Source: Bacteroides sp.
GTDB lineage: Bacteria > Bacteroidota > Bacteroidia > Bacteroidales > SM23-62
NCBI GenBank assembly: GCA_011053095.1
Contig: DRHS01000203.1
Span: forward strand, 1-48,265
Direction of reading: 5' to 3'
DNA length: 48,265 nt
Below the pieces are notes generated by a model, which saw nothing but the letters and a program-made list of their open reading frames with translations, was not told the DNA's origin and did not search any database. This document shows, one piece after another, positions 41,308-48,265 of this stretch (position 1 is its first letter; every line of letters begins with the position of its first letter). Position numbers and translations under genes: made by a program.

Positions 41308-42012
41308 TAGTCCCATATTAAGGAACCTGATTTGCTGGCAGGCAAGAATGCCTGCTGTTTCAGTTCTGTAAACAGCCTCTCCCAGGCTTAGCTCAATATA
41401 GTTAAGGCCGGTTGCCATCTTCAGTTCATCAGGGGTAAAATCACCTTCCGGTCCTATAAGTACAAGCCATGAAAGCTTTGAGCTGGCAGGTATCTCAGCC
41501 AAATCTTCTGTGCGGGTCCCACAATGCGCTATGTATTTATATTCTGCTTCCACCCTTTCCAACAGCTCTTTAAACGGAATCATAGGATTCAGTTTTGGCA
41601 AGTAAGCACGTCCTGATTGCTTCATAGCTGCCAGTATGATCTTTTCAGACCGATCCTGTCTTATTCGGTCACGTTCGGAGCGCTGGCAAAAGACGGGAGT
41701 GATCTCATCGATGCCTATTTCTGTAGATTTTTCAAGGAACCATTCAAACCTATCCGAACTTTTTGTTGGAGCAATGGCAATGTGAAGGTGGTAGTCCCTC
41801 GCCAGATGTTCCCTGAAGGTTTGCAGTATCCGCAACCTGGTTTTTCTTGGATCTGCTTCTGCTACTGCACACTTGTAAAGGTTGCCGGCCCCATCAACCA
41901 GGTCCACAGGATCGTCTTTCTTCAGTCTGAGGACCCTGACGAGGTGCCTGGATTCATCCTCATCCAGGATAGCCTCAGGTAATATTAGCTGTGTAACATA
42001 AAAAACTGGCAT
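41305..42012 (-). CDS. rsmE: 16S rRNA (uracil-1498 N3)-methyltransferase
   Basis: Methylates U1498 of 16S rRNA in the assembled 30S subunit. The 235-residue protein has an N-terminal PUA-like part with HLVRVLRLKKDDPV, and a C-terminal SPOUT knot with IAPTKSSDRFEWFLEKSTEIGID (core KSSDRFEWFLEK), VLIGPEGDF and LSLGEAVYRTETAG. The usual LRTETA near the knot reads YRTETA here. It starts 8 bases downstream of the stop of the 1494-residue gene, so it is probably co-transcribed. Confidence 0.94.
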   Translation of the reverse strand: MPVFYVTQLILPEAILDEDESRHLVRVLRLKKDDPVDLVDGAGNLYKCAVAEADPRKTRLRILQTFREHLARDYHLHIAIAPTKSSDRFEWFLEKSTEIGIDEITPVFCQRSERDRIRQDRSEKIILAAMKQSGRAYLPKLNPMIPFKELLERVEAEYKYIAHCGTRTEDLAEIPASSKLSWLVLIGPEGDFTPDELKMATGLNYIELSLGEAVYRTETAGILACQQIRFLNMGL

Positions 42013-42020
42013 GTCAGTTC

Positions 42021-45000
42021 CTATTCTTCAACCGGAGGTGGCTGTTCTTCAAATCTGCGAAGAAACATTGCTTTCTTTCTCGCAGTTGCTGTAATATATA
42101 TAAAGGGAACCTGATTTCTAGGAACCTTCATTTGACGGTTCTTGGTCTTTATTTCACTTATTGTGAAATTAAAGGCCCTGTTACTTGATAAACAGTGCAT
42201 TACTCCCCGGGTATACCCAAAGTAATACCAATTCCGGCTATCCAGTTCCAGGTAAATATCAAGAAGATCTCCACTTCTTTTCTTTTGCATTTCTATAATA
42301 CCATTAATCTGCTTGTTTACCGGGTTTCCGTTAATACGACCCAGGGATATTTTTCCATCTGATCGATAAGACTGTGATTCCTGATTCCAAAGCAGCTTAA
42401 CATGTGTGAAAAAAAGTGATTTGTTTAACTCTTCTATATCGGACTGATAGTTTCCATAAAGTCCGAGTTCCGCTTGCAGAATCTCTGCCCTGTCCACACC
42501 TACAATCTCTGACAGGTTCTTCATATATACCGGATCAGAAAGGTCTACTGCATCGAGGTCCGGGAAACTGTCGATCTCGTTAGTCATTATTTCAAAGGCA
42601 GCATCAGACATAAAGAAATCCAGCAACAGTGCGATATTTAGTTCAGTCTCACGTGTCTCAATATTTATCTGTGCCTTACCAACGGACGATGTCCTGACCT
42701 GTCCAAGAACCACACCTGTCCTGATCTTTCCTTCTCCATACTCCATACAGTCCTCTGTTGAAAGCCTGAGATAATTACCTGGTAATTCGGGCTGATCAAG
42801 TTTCTCCCTGCTGCCAATCCTGTACTCAGAAGTTTCTTCATCAAAATGCAGGAATCCTTCTGCGGTTAAAATAGCATTGTCTCTTGGAAGTTTTTTACGG
42901 CCGTTAAAGGCAGGGTAAACATGTGCTGAATCCAGGGATAAATATATCGCAGAATATATATAATTCATATTGATGTCCATGGGTTGCTCAGCCACAGGGA
43001 TATAAATATTCTCGGGATCAATTTCTGATCTGAATTTGAGATAATTTTCTTCATTATCCGGGCAATCCTGAAAAATCTTTGTACCCCCGTCAAACGTAAG
43101 GAAGTTATTTGTAGCATGTAACTCAACCCTACCCTGGTATGCGTACCTGGGACTCAATGTAAAATCAACGCTTTCGGCAATTATCCCTTCTGCCTGGGTA
43201 TGCACAGAATCATCAACTGTTATCTGGTAAAAATTGATCTGTTGGGGTTCTCCGGTAATATCTAAGTAATCATAATAACCTGATCCGGTATAATTGTTTT
43301 TCCCAATAACCTTAACTCCGGCATCATAAAACTCATGAAGCCGGCCTTTTCGGTCTGCAAGTATTTTAGCACCGGTGAATTCTTCCATTTCACCATTTGG
43401 ATTAATAATAACTTCCCCGTCAGCAGGGTAAACATATGCATCAGCCACACGAAGAAAGGTAACATGGGAACCACGTAGAATATTACGCTGGTAATCATAT
43501 ACAGCCCTGTTTGACACGAAACTCAGTGAATCCTGGTAAGGATCAACCGAGATATACCTTGGACCGCTCATTATCTCCTCTCCATCCTCTCTTGTAATTA
43601 TTTCGGGCACAGTATCTGTGGCGGATGCCGAGCCCATTGTAAGCAATGCATCATCCATATCCCAGGTAAAAAGGTCAAGCCTGCTTACATATTTGTTCTC
43701 TGGAAATTCGACAAGGGAAAAATCTTCATTCGTCTTGAATATCCCGGATCTGTCTGAAAAGTCAACATGGGCACGAACATTATCAGTTCTCAGGGTAAAT
43801 CCGTCGGTATTGACAGATTTAAGCCTGAAATCGGCAGTATCCGAATCGAAGACCTTTGCTGTATAAGTAAAGCGGTCAGACTCTAATACTGAATTTGTCA
43901 GGTCCATTCTTCCCTTCCCTGTAAGTCCGACAGGTGTCAGCACAAGAGACCCGCCGAGCCTTGTTGAGTCATTGAGAATAGTAAAGGGCCCCTCCCCTCC
44001 ATCAATCAGCATTGTATCCCGGTAAGGAAACCAGAGCAGGTCATTCATTGATGAACTTACAAGTGGGTACTGGACTCCCGTTTCCTGCTGCTGAATATTG
44101 AATTCATTTGCATTAGTCATCAATGAATCGGGATGGAAAATTATATCATCGGCGCGTGACCTGGATGTAAGGTAGGTAAAGTCACCGGTTCCTCTCAGTC
44201 CCGCTGTATTCAGAGAGATCAGATTATTAAACCGGCCCTGTCCACCGTAAATATCAAACCCTTCATCTGGAGTTTTATAGCTGAATCCCAAGGAGTTGTC
44301 AGGCTGAACATAGACCCGGTGTTCAAAATCGGGAAAGATCTCTGCTGAATGCATCTTCCCGGCCAGATCCAACCCGTCTTTATTAAAGTTATCCAGGCTG
44401 TCAAAAATAAAGGGATAGACTTCGAAATAAAAATCATCCCGTGTATATACCCCATCCTGAATAGTCATTTCATCGTAGTAGATGAATGAGTTTTCGAAAC
44501 TCCGAAATATTGGATAGGAAGGAATATTCAAACGGCCTGATTTATTATCAGGTGCATCAATTAAAAGCTCGCCCGACATATCCTGGATTACGCTCTCTAT
44601 AGCTTCCAGCCTTACCTGGCCATAGGCATCAAATTCTCCTTCAACATAAAGATTGAGTGAATCGATATCTGTCAGGTTTATTTTGAAATTGTCGTAACTG
44701 AAAAGAAAATTCTTTCCATGAAAAGTAAGGAGCCCAGCATTAATCACACCATTGAATACGAAATCCCGGTTTCTTTTCACTGTGATTGACTGGTTCTCTG
44801 GAAATATATATACGGCCTGGGCATTACTCAATTGTATGTCACTTATTCCATATATATTAAGATCATTATTGGCAAGGTTAAGACTTGCATTTTCAAATGG
44901 AGCACTTATTTCAGATTGCAGGCTAATCACATCATAGTCAATAGTATTTACGCTCGCATAAATCCAGTCATACAATTTCTGTCTGAGTGTAATCAGCTCA

Positions 45001-46505
45001 CGGTCAAAGTCATAATTTATAAATCCCAATACAGATAAACGGATGAGCATCTGCTGCAACTGGTTGTAATGTATCCGGGAATACTTGGCAAAATCATCCG
45101 CCCTAAAGGTAATATCAAGCATTACTTCTGAATACCTCCGAAGTATGATAAGTATATTCTCATAATCAATACCTTGTATCCTGAAGTAGGTACGTGCATC
45201 AAACAGGTTATACGATTGAAAAGTAGCAAGTCCTGTAGCTCCTCCCTCTTTCATCTGAAATAAAATAAGATCATCATCAAGATTCCAGGATAATTGCTCA
45301 AAGTTCATCTCCAGCTTATGGTAGGAATTATAATAAGGCGATTCAGATTGAAAGCTCTGGGTCCTGAAAAAGGATATCCTGTTCTCATTTGCTGTATATT
45401 CAAGCCCTGTACTTGGATGATAAATCGAGTCCATTTCAATATAAAGAGCGATCTCTGCATTCATGCTATTTAGCTTCTCCCTTTCAAAATAAAAAGCTTC
45501 AGCCCTTGAAACAATCACCAGGGTGTCATTGCGAAGGAACTTCAACCGAGCTTTATTAAAAACTGTCCCTGAGCCAATCATCTTTGTTCCATTCATGCTG
45601 ATACCGCCAGCATAATCCACATTTTTGTAAATATCGTCGATTGAATAATCTAAATAAAAGGAGGTAAACTGAGGATAATTTGCCTGGGACTGCGATATGA
45701 TCCTTTCAGCCATGTATTCCAGCCGGCCGGGGATTGCAAAGTCAAAGTATTCCTTATTATAAAAAAGAACAGTATCCACAATTAATTCAGAAAATCGAAG
45801 GCTGAGCCGATAGTCATCAAGTTCGGCATATACCCTGTCTCTGCTGTAGCCTGAACGTTCCCAGGTTATCATGCCACCCTTTCCTTTCCAATGAAAACTA
45901 ATCGGATTTAGAACACCGGAGGTCTGCAGAATCATAATACTGTCACGTACCGCATAACAGGTCAGGTCAGTTCGATCAAGGTATAGGAGCACTGAATCCG
46001 TATATTCCAGTCTGAAATTGCGATTGCTCGATACCCAGTGGGTCGATTTGGTCTGGCTCAGTGTTCCTGAGGCCAGCAGGTCACGTGCAAAGACCATGTA
46101 ATTCTGGATGTTTGGCAGGCGTAGTCCGGCGGAACCGGTGTAATCGAGCATTGATACAATCCAGGCTCTCTGGTTTTCTGAGTGTTGAGAATTTTCATAG
46201 AACAGATAGAGAACCTCAAGAAAAGTCATGAATTGTGGACGAGGTCGTGCATTTTTATCCAGAAGTTGATTTGAAATAAGGATGATCTCCGTTTTATTTG
46301 TGTCGGAGATGCTTCCTTCACCCCAAAGCTGTACTATGGACTGAACTGCTTCGGGAACAAGCTCTTCAGCCTGAAATCCCATAAATGCAATGAGTTCCTC
46401 GGGGTATTTTTCATGTTCTTTGGAAAACCTTCTGAAAACATCCTGGGCGTGTATGTGCGGAATGAATATAAGAAGGGCAAGGGCAAGAAATATACGCTGA
46501 TTCAT
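42021..46505 (-). CDS. Very large secreted beta-rich protein of unknown function
   Basis: A 1494-residue protein with a signal peptide (MNQRIFLALALLIFIPHIHA). I do not recognise a named family. The first 250 residues look helical and mixed. From there on the sequence is a long series of short beta strands with recurring Gly/Asn turns (for example YAGGISMNGTKMIGSGTVF, LRGTGDFTYL, LTGKGRMDLTN). This is the kind of strand-turn repetition seen in LptA/OstA-like and other elongated beta proteins. Several segments talk of the same layout: a strand, a D-x-x pair, and an aromatic. It ends in a proline/glutamate tail (PPPVEE). The gene lies between the prmA relic and rsmE. A cell-envelope structural or lipid-transport role is a guess. 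Confidence 0.75.
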   Translation of the reverse strand: MNQRIFLALALLIFIPHIHAQDVFRRFSKEHEKYPEELIAFMGFQAEELVPEAVQSIVQLWGEGSISDTNKTEIILISNQLLDKNARPRPQFMTFLEVLYLFYENSQHSENQRAWIVSMLDYTGSAGLRLPNIQNYMVFARDLLASGTLSQTKSTHWVSSNRNFRLEYTDSVLLYLDRTDLTCYAVRDSIMILQTSGVLNPISFHWKGKGGMITWERSGYSRDRVYAELDDYRLSLRFSELIVDTVLFYNKEYFDFAIPGRLEYMAERIISQSQANYPQFTSFYLDYSIDDIYKNVDYAGGISMNGTKMIGSGTVFNKARLKFLRNDTLVIVSRAEAFYFEREKLNSMNAEIALYIEMDSIYHPSTGLEYTANENRISFFRTQSFQSESPYYNSYHKLEMNFEQLSWNLDDDLILFQMKEGGATGLATFQSYNLFDARTYFRIQGIDYENILIILRRYSEVMLDITFRADDFAKYSRIHYNQLQQMLIRLSVLGFINYDFDRELITLRQKLYDWIYASVNTIDYDVISLQSEISAPFENASLNLANNDLNIYGISDIQLSNAQAVYIFPENQSITVKRNRDFVFNGVINAGLLTFHGKNFLFSYDNFKINLTDIDSLNLYVEGEFDAYGQVRLEAIESVIQDMSGELLIDAPDNKSGRLNIPSYPIFRSFENSFIYYDEMTIQDGVYTRDDFYFEVYPFIFDSLDNFNKDGLDLAGKMHSAEIFPDFEHRVYVQPDNSLGFSYKTPDEGFDIYGGQGRFNNLISLNTAGLRGTGDFTYLTSRSRADDIIFHPDSLMTNANEFNIQQQETGVQYPLVSSSMNDLLWFPYRDTMLIDGGEGPFTILNDSTRLGGSLVLTPVGLTGKGRMDLTNSVLESDRFTYTAKVFDSDTADFRLKSVNTDGFTLRTDNVRAHVDFSDRSGIFKTNEDFSLVEFPENKYVSRLDLFTWDMDDALLTMGSASATDTVPEIITREDGEEIMSGPRYISVDPYQDSLSFVSNRAVYDYQRNILRGSHVTFLRVADAYVYPADGEVIINPNGEMEEFTGAKILADRKGRLHEFYDAGVKVIGKNNYTGSGYYDYLDITGEPQQINFYQITVDDSVHTQAEGIIAESVDFTLSPRYAYQGRVELHATNNFLTFDGGTKIFQDCPDNEENYLKFRSEIDPENIYIPVAEQPMDINMNYIYSAIYLSLDSAHVYPAFNGRKKLPRDNAILTAEGFLHFDEETSEYRIGSREKLDQPELPGNYLRLSTEDCMEYGEGKIRTGVVLGQVRTSSVGKAQINIETRETELNIALLLDFFMSDAAFEIMTNEIDSFPDLDAVDLSDPVYMKNLSEIVGVDRAEILQAELGLYGNYQSDIEELNKSLFFTHVKLLWNQESQSYRSDGKISLGRINGNPVNKQINGIIEMQKKRSGDLLDIYLELDSRNWYYFGYTRGVMHCLSSNRAFNFTISEIKTKNRQMKVPRNQVPFIYITATARKKAMFLRRFEEQPPPVEE

Positions 46506-46538
46506 TTATGGACTCCTATGGTGTCATTATATCGCAAA

Positions 46539-46794
46539 TTAATCACCTTTTCTGTAAACTGCAACAGTCCAGCGATTCAATGACCGATGTCCGATCAGAT
46601 CCATGCTGTTACATTGGGCAGCAGCACATTAAGATTAATATTTCTGCAATTGTTCAGTTTTATATTTTCGAGGGCATTCTGGCATGCTCCCTGAAACCCT
46701 CAAAACCAAAATCAGCCAGCAAAGCCAGAACAAATTCATGTTCTGATTCCTGCCGGCTGACCAGTTCCAGATTTATTTCAAGATATTCCGCCAA
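46539..46794 (-). pseudogene. prmA: prmA relic, three collinear fragments in changing frames
   Basis: Between tpiA and the large gene, three pieces of a ribosomal protein L11 methyltransferase follow one another in the correct order. Fragment 1 (46794-46660) begins at a TTG and reads MAEYLEINLEL ... FVLALLADFGFEGFREHA, matching the PrmA N-terminus (the GFE/GF motif). Fragment 2 (46681-46595, another frame) reads NALENIKLNNCRNIN, the stretch after the SAM-binding acidic loop, then VLLPNV. Fragment 3 (46604-46539) reads HRSLNRWTVAVYRKGD and stop, the PrmA C-terminus. Together they span about 256 bases, where an intact gene needs about 830. The catalytic GTG and NPPY parts are absent. The relic is inactive, created by several internal deletions. 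A 105-residue plus-strand ORF here is its shadow. Confidence 0.72.
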
Positions 46795-46799
46795 ACTAT

Positions 46800-47549
46800 T
46801 TAGAAGGACTGTATTATGGCTATAAAATCATCTGCCTTAAGAGCAGCTCCGCCAATCAATCCCCCATCAACATCCGGATTCTTAAACAATTCCCTGGCAT
46901 TTGACGGCTTACAACTACCACCGTAAAGAATGGTCATGTTCTCAGCAGCCGTTTCTTCGAATTTTGCCCTGATTATTTCGCGAATATAGGCATGCATCTC
47001 CTGGGCCTGGTCGGGACTGGCGGTTACACCTGTTCCAATGGCCCATACCGGCTCATAGGCAATTACCACATTGTCAAGCTCATCGGCTGAAAGGTCGAAA
47101 AGGGATGTTTCAACCTGATTTTTCACAACATTGAAATGGTTTCCTGCTTCCCTTTCTGCAAGTATCTCCCCACAGCAAAATATGGGTTTAAGTCCCTGTT
47201 CCAGAACCAGAATTATCTTTCGACGAAGAAGATTATCATCTTCCCCATAATATGTTCTTCTCTCGGAATGTCCGAGGATTACATACTGAGCCCCGGTCGA
47301 CTTGATCATTTCTGCAGATACTTCACCTGTAAAGGCTCCTGCTGATTCTGAGGCTGAGTTCTGGGCACTGAGGCTTATGGAGCTCAGAGACCTGCCCACA
47401 TCCGGGAGGTGAATATAGGAGGGAGCAATAATTACTTCCACCTCGGTTGGATTCTTTTTAAAGAATTCATTTACTTCTGCTGCCAGTTTAATTCCATCCT
47501 GCAGGGTCATATTCATCTTCCAGTTTCCTGCTACAATCAATTTTCTCAT
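46800..47549 (-). CDS. tpiA: Triosephosphate isomerase
   Basis: Interconverts glyceraldehyde 3-phosphate and dihydroxyacetone phosphate. The 249-residue protein has AGNWKMN with Lys11, ILGHSERR with the catalytic His94, and [11 protein letters not shown] with the catalytic Glu166, then [11 protein letters not shown] and [10 protein letters not shown] for phosphate binding. Length and order are standard. Its stop lies 5 bases before the prmA relic start, so the relic was once co-transcribed. The permease gene upstream ends 33 bases before its ATG. Confidence 0.98.
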   Translation of the reverse strand: MRKLIVAGNWKMNMTLQDGIKLAAEVNEFFKKNPTEVEVIIAPSYIHLPDVGRSLSSISLSAQNSASESAGAFTGEVSAEMIKSTGAQYVILGHSERRTYYGEDDNLLRRKIILVLEQGLKPIFCCGEILAEREAGNHFNVVKNQVETSLFDLSADELDNVVIAYEPVWAIGTGVTASPDQAQEMHAYIREIIRAKFEETAAENMTILYGGSCKPSNARELFKNPDVDGGLIGGAALKADDFIAIIQSF

Positions 47550-47582
47550 GTTATTTATATTATTTGGTTACGAAATAGTTTT

Positions 47583-48265
47583 TCAGGCAAATTGTATCCT
47601 GGGATCCAGCATTGCATATAACAGATCTACAAGGATATTAATGAGCACAAAAATAAGAGAGATTAGGATAACTGAGCCTAATACAAGTGGGAAATCATAA
47701 TTATTTAATGCATTCACAATTATATACCCCAATCCCTTCCATCCGAAAATGTACTCTACAAATATTACTCCGGCCATAAGTGATGCAAACCATCCACTGA
47801 CCGCCGTAATAACCGGATTCATTGAATTTTTCAAGGCATGTTTGCGAATGATCCTGTAAAATGAAAGTCCCTTTGCCCTGGCGGTGCGGATATAATCCTG
47901 GGAAAGCACCTCCAGCATAGAGTTCCTTGAGAGCTGCACAATGACTGAAAGTGGTCTTATGCCAAGGGTAAGTGCGGGAAGAATAAGGTTTTTCAGGCTA
48001 AGCCGTGTACCTCTACCGAACTCATCCACCTCGAACAGGTTACCGGTAAGATTGAGTCTCGTTATATCCTGCATCTTGTATGCAAAAAGCCAGCCAATTA
48101 GAATTGCTGCAAAAAATGAGGGCAGTGACATTCCAAGTGAAGAGACTACAAGGACAGACCTGTCAAATATACCATCTTTCCTGAAGGCAGCCAGAATACC
48201 TGCTGCGGTGCCCAGAACAAAAGCAATCAACATGGAACATAATGCGAGCAGAAAGGTATTTGGCA
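47583..48265 (-). CDS. ABC transporter permease (DppB/OppB type), N-terminus cut
   Basis: Inner-membrane permease of a peptide/nickel-type importer. The visible part covers about 227 residues. The frame continues through the window edge (the codons before the ATG at 48233 are open and hydrophobic), so the true start is outside. Conserved elements: GILAAFRKDGIFDRSVLVVSSLGMSLPSFF (core LGMSLPSFF), the EAA loop RTARAKGLSFYRIIRKHALKN (core ARAKGL...RKHALKN) that contacts the ATPase, VEYIFGWKGLG and a final DPRIQFA. It probably has DppC, ATPases and a binding protein further upstream, outside the window. Confidence 0.92.
   Translation of the reverse strand, partial: PNTFLLALCSMLIAFVLGTAAGILAAFRKDGIFDRSVLVVSSLGMSLPSFFAAILIGWLFAYKMQDITRLNLTGNLFEVDEFGRGTRLSLKNLILPALTLGIRPLSVIVQLSRNSMLEVLSQDYIRTARAKGLSFYRIIRKHALKNSMNPVITAVSGWFASLMAGVIFVEYIFGWKGLGYIIVNALNNYDFPLVLGSVILISLIFVLINILVDLLYAMLDPRIQFA

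Noticed and set aside
46508..46825. 105-codon plus-strand ORF between the large gene and tpiA
   Set aside because: It is antisense to the prmA relic and overlaps the end of tpiA. The minus strand explains the sequence better.

Overview
The window is about 48 kb of a chromosome from a member of the Bacteroidota, most likely an anaerobic Bacteroidales or Marinilabiliales-type organism. Three things point there. Several genes are preceded by the phylum's -7 promoter word TAnnTTTG, and most starts lack a Shine-Dalgarno sequence. The gene set is typical of the phylum: archaeal-type ProRS, a DAHP synthase-chorismate mutase fusion, tandem large LepB signal peptidases, a WbqC family protein and a DPP-IV type S9 peptidase. 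Lar nickel-cofactor genes, a SelD fusion and polyferredoxin genes suggest anaerobic metabolism. I see no rRNA, tRNA, CRISPR array, insertion sequence or phage gene.

Layout. 1-2.6 kb (minus): a truncated PKD lipoprotein and a secreted DPP-IV-like peptidase. 2.8-6.1 kb (plus): thrS-infC-rpmI-rplT, where infC starts with ATA behind a perfect AGGAGG, closed by a terminator. 6.1-9.7 kb (plus): dapB and two lepB paralogues. 9.7-12.3 kb (minus): a Tat-exported DUF362 protein and a fused NapH/NapG-like membrane polyferredoxin. 12.6-16.0 kb (plus): larC-larE-larB followed by a WbqC gene. 16.1-19.3 kb (minus): an outer-membrane barrel with a triplicated 3' end and a low-complexity Gly/Tyr- then Ser/Arg-rich lipoprotein. 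19.4-25.8 kb (plus): proS, an unknown gene, an Omp85-like barrel, ahpC and tilS.

25.8-31.6 kb (minus) is an aromatic amino acid operon, pheA - DAHPS/chorismate mutase - aroB - aroD - aroC - tyrA. Ahead of pheA lie what read as two leader-peptide attenuators in series: a promoter, a 13-residue leader (MKRIFEYNYFYFT), terminator 1, a 23-residue leader whose residues 6-15 are nine aromatics out of ten, and terminator 2. Each terminator has a competing antiterminator. This is the strongest undescribed-looking system in the window.

31.7-37.3 kb (plus): nth; a zincin-like secreted protein whose HExxH reads HNFLH; a cysteine desulfurase-SelD fusion followed at once by a short ORF with an in-frame TGA in a C-x-x-(TGA) context; then a lipoprotein and a small secreted protein. 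37.4-40.2 kb (minus): uvrA, ending inside a perfect 18-bp inverted repeat. 40.4-41.2 kb (plus): an ECF sigma factor with a TTG start and a 64-residue unknown. 41.3-48.3 kb (minus): rsmE, a 1494-residue secreted protein, a prmA relic reduced to three collinear fragments in shifting frames, tpiA, and a truncated DppB/OppB-type permease.

All family assignments come from reading motifs. No database search, structure prediction or folding program was run.
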